From: a bacterium
Lineage (GTDB): Bacteria; Actinomycetota; Acidimicrobiia; Acidimicrobiales; Ilumatobacteraceae
Reading direction: 5' to 3'
DNA length: 64,000 nt
Assembly (NCBI GenBank): GCA_029977615.1
Contig: JAPOKO010000005.1
Location: forward strand, 1 to 64,000
A model generated the notes under the pieces. The model was not told the DNA's origin and searched no databases. It saw nothing but the letters and a program-made list of their open reading frames with translations. Both the position numbers and the translations under genes were made by a program. Below, piece by piece: positions 63,157 through 64,000 of the stretch; position 1 is the stretch's first letter; each line of letters begins with the position of its first letter.

Positions 63157-64000
63157 ATGCGTTCAAGCAAGAAATTGCTCGTCGTCGGTCTTGTCGCAGT
63201 GGGATCGCTCATTGGAGCAGCCTGCGGCGGAATCGACACGGCATCAGATACCACAGCAGCCGCTACAGACGGTTGTGCAGCACCAGAGGTAAACCTCGAT
63301 GCAACAGGTACAGAAACCATCAAGATTGCTCGCAACAACTGGTCGGCTTCGGCAGTTGAAGTGGAAATCGTCAAGCAATTGATCGAAAAGAATCTTGGCA
63401 ACCCAGTAGAAATCGTTGACATCGACGAGAACGCAATGTTCGCCGGTATGTCAAGCGGTGATATTGATGCCAGCGTTGAAGTATGGCCATCAGGCGTAGT
63501 TGCTGATGAGCAGGCATTCATCGATGATTGCTCAGTCACCAACATGGGTGATCTTGGCGCAGTTGGCAAAATCGGCTGGTTCGTTTCGGACTATGCGCTT
63601 ACTCAGTTCCCACAATTGTCCTCGTGGGAAGGTTTGAAGGATCCAGAAGTTGCAAAAGCATTTGCTACTGCAGCGACTGGTGACAATGGTCGTTTCCTTG
63701 GTATGGACCCATCGTTCAGCCAGTACGACGAAGCAATCATTGCCAACCTTGGCCTGCCTTTCCAGGTTCAGTTCTCAGGTTCAGAAGCAGCAACTCAAGC
63801 AGAAATTTCGGCTCTTTCAGCGGAGCAGAAACCAGTGTTGCTTTACTACTGGAGCCCATCGGGTGCAGTAGGCAAGTACAACTTGAAGAACATCGCATTG
63901 CCAGCACCAACCGTTGATTGTGCAGTGGATGGAGCAAAGTGCGATGGTGACTATCCAGAAGATCTGCTCTTCAAGATTGCTTCAACGAAGTTGGCTGCAA
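63157..64000 (+). CDS. proX: Glycine betaine-type ABC substrate-binding lipoprotein (partial, 3' end missing)
   Basis: I translated 281 codons from the ATG at 63157 to the window edge. A signal peptide (KKLLVVGLVAVGSLIGAAC) ends in lipobox GAAC with Cys23, followed by a Thr/Ala linker. The domain begins IKIARNNWSASAVEVEIVKQ, with DVEVWPSG-like SVEVWPSGVVADEQ, as in OpuAC/ProX-type betaine or choline-binding proteins; VLLYYWSPSGAVGKYN is the late ligand-pocket block. AAAAGGGGAG precedes the start. Divergent from proV; the C-terminus is outside the window. Ligand inferred as a betaine. Confidence 0.85.
   Translation, partial: MRSSKKLLVVGLVAVGSLIGAACGGIDTASDTTAAATDGCAAPEVNLDATGTETIKIARNNWSASAVEVEIVKQLIEKNLGNPVEIVDIDENAMFAGMSSGDIDASVEVWPSGVVADEQAFIDDCSVTNMGDLGAVGKIGWFVSDYALTQFPQLSSWEGLKDPEVAKAFATAATGDNGRFLGMDPSFSQYDEAIIANLGLPFQVQFSGSEAATQAEISALSAEQKPVLLYYWSPSGAVGKYNLKNIALPAPTVDCAVDGAKCDGDYPEDLLFKIASTKLAA

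Overview
The window looks like a piece of a compact actinobacterial (Actinomycetota) chromosome with roughly balanced base composition. The evidence is a mycothiol synthase (MshD), a DUF3499-like protein, a 6C-type small RNA next to a HAD-IB phosphatase gene, and about eighteen genes whose start codon lies 6-8 nt after a TANNNT -10 box, i.e. probable leaderless mRNAs. A free-living aquatic, Acidimicrobiia-like organism would fit, but that placement is inference. Gene packing is very tight: convergent genes overlap by a few bases, only one clear intrinsic terminator was found, and no stretch over 300 bases lacks a gene. No tRNA, rRNA, CRISPR array, insertion sequence or prophage was seen.

Layout. 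1-8.1 kb: an alkylsulfatase-like hydrolase (cut by the left edge), an acyl-CoA dehydrogenase, eukaryote-type NADP-isocitrate dehydrogenase, a quinone oxidoreductase, citrate synthase, an acyl-CoA carboxylase subunit and a LysR regulator. 8.2-14.7 kb: the 6C-like RNA, a HAD-acyltransferase fusion, aconitase with a divergent GntR/UTRA regulator, a nitroreductase and a crotonase. A direct repeat (TACAAGT, 4 nt, TACAAGT) lies upstream of icd and again between aconitase and the GntR gene, which suggests a small TCA-cycle regulon. 14.8-25.8 kb: glutamate synthase (gltBD), a LysM lipoprotein, Ddl, MurF, an MFS exporter and a tiny zinc-ribbon protein. 25.8-33.3 kb: alanine dehydrogenase and a polyamine module (aminobutyraldehyde-type dehydrogenase plus a Pot-type ABC transporter). 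33.3-46.1 kb: housekeeping genes (rlmN, pepF, mshD, nth, trpE, ygfZ, terC, dnaG-rpoD, fdhD). A candidate structured RNA at about 38.9 kb has its own promoter and three hairpins.

46.1-64.0 kb is the most distinctive part: a quaternary/methylated amine catabolic island. It holds an enolase-superfamily enzyme, two different dimethylglycine/sarcosine dehydrogenase-type flavoproteins with folate-binding C-termini, an MttB-family methyltransferase without pyrrolysine, ETF alpha and beta, a GntR/FCD regulator, a 2-oxoglutarate oxygenase, formate-THF ligase, FolD and a glycine-betaine-type ABC transporter whose permease is an internal duplication. The simplest reading is: import betaine, remove methyl groups as CH2-THF with electrons passed to ETF, oxidise CH2-THF through FolD, and recover ATP and formate through Fhs. 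fdhD, at the edge of the island, would support formate dehydrogenase. No corrinoid protein or corrinoid methyltransferase is present in the window, so the methyl acceptor of MttB is an open question.
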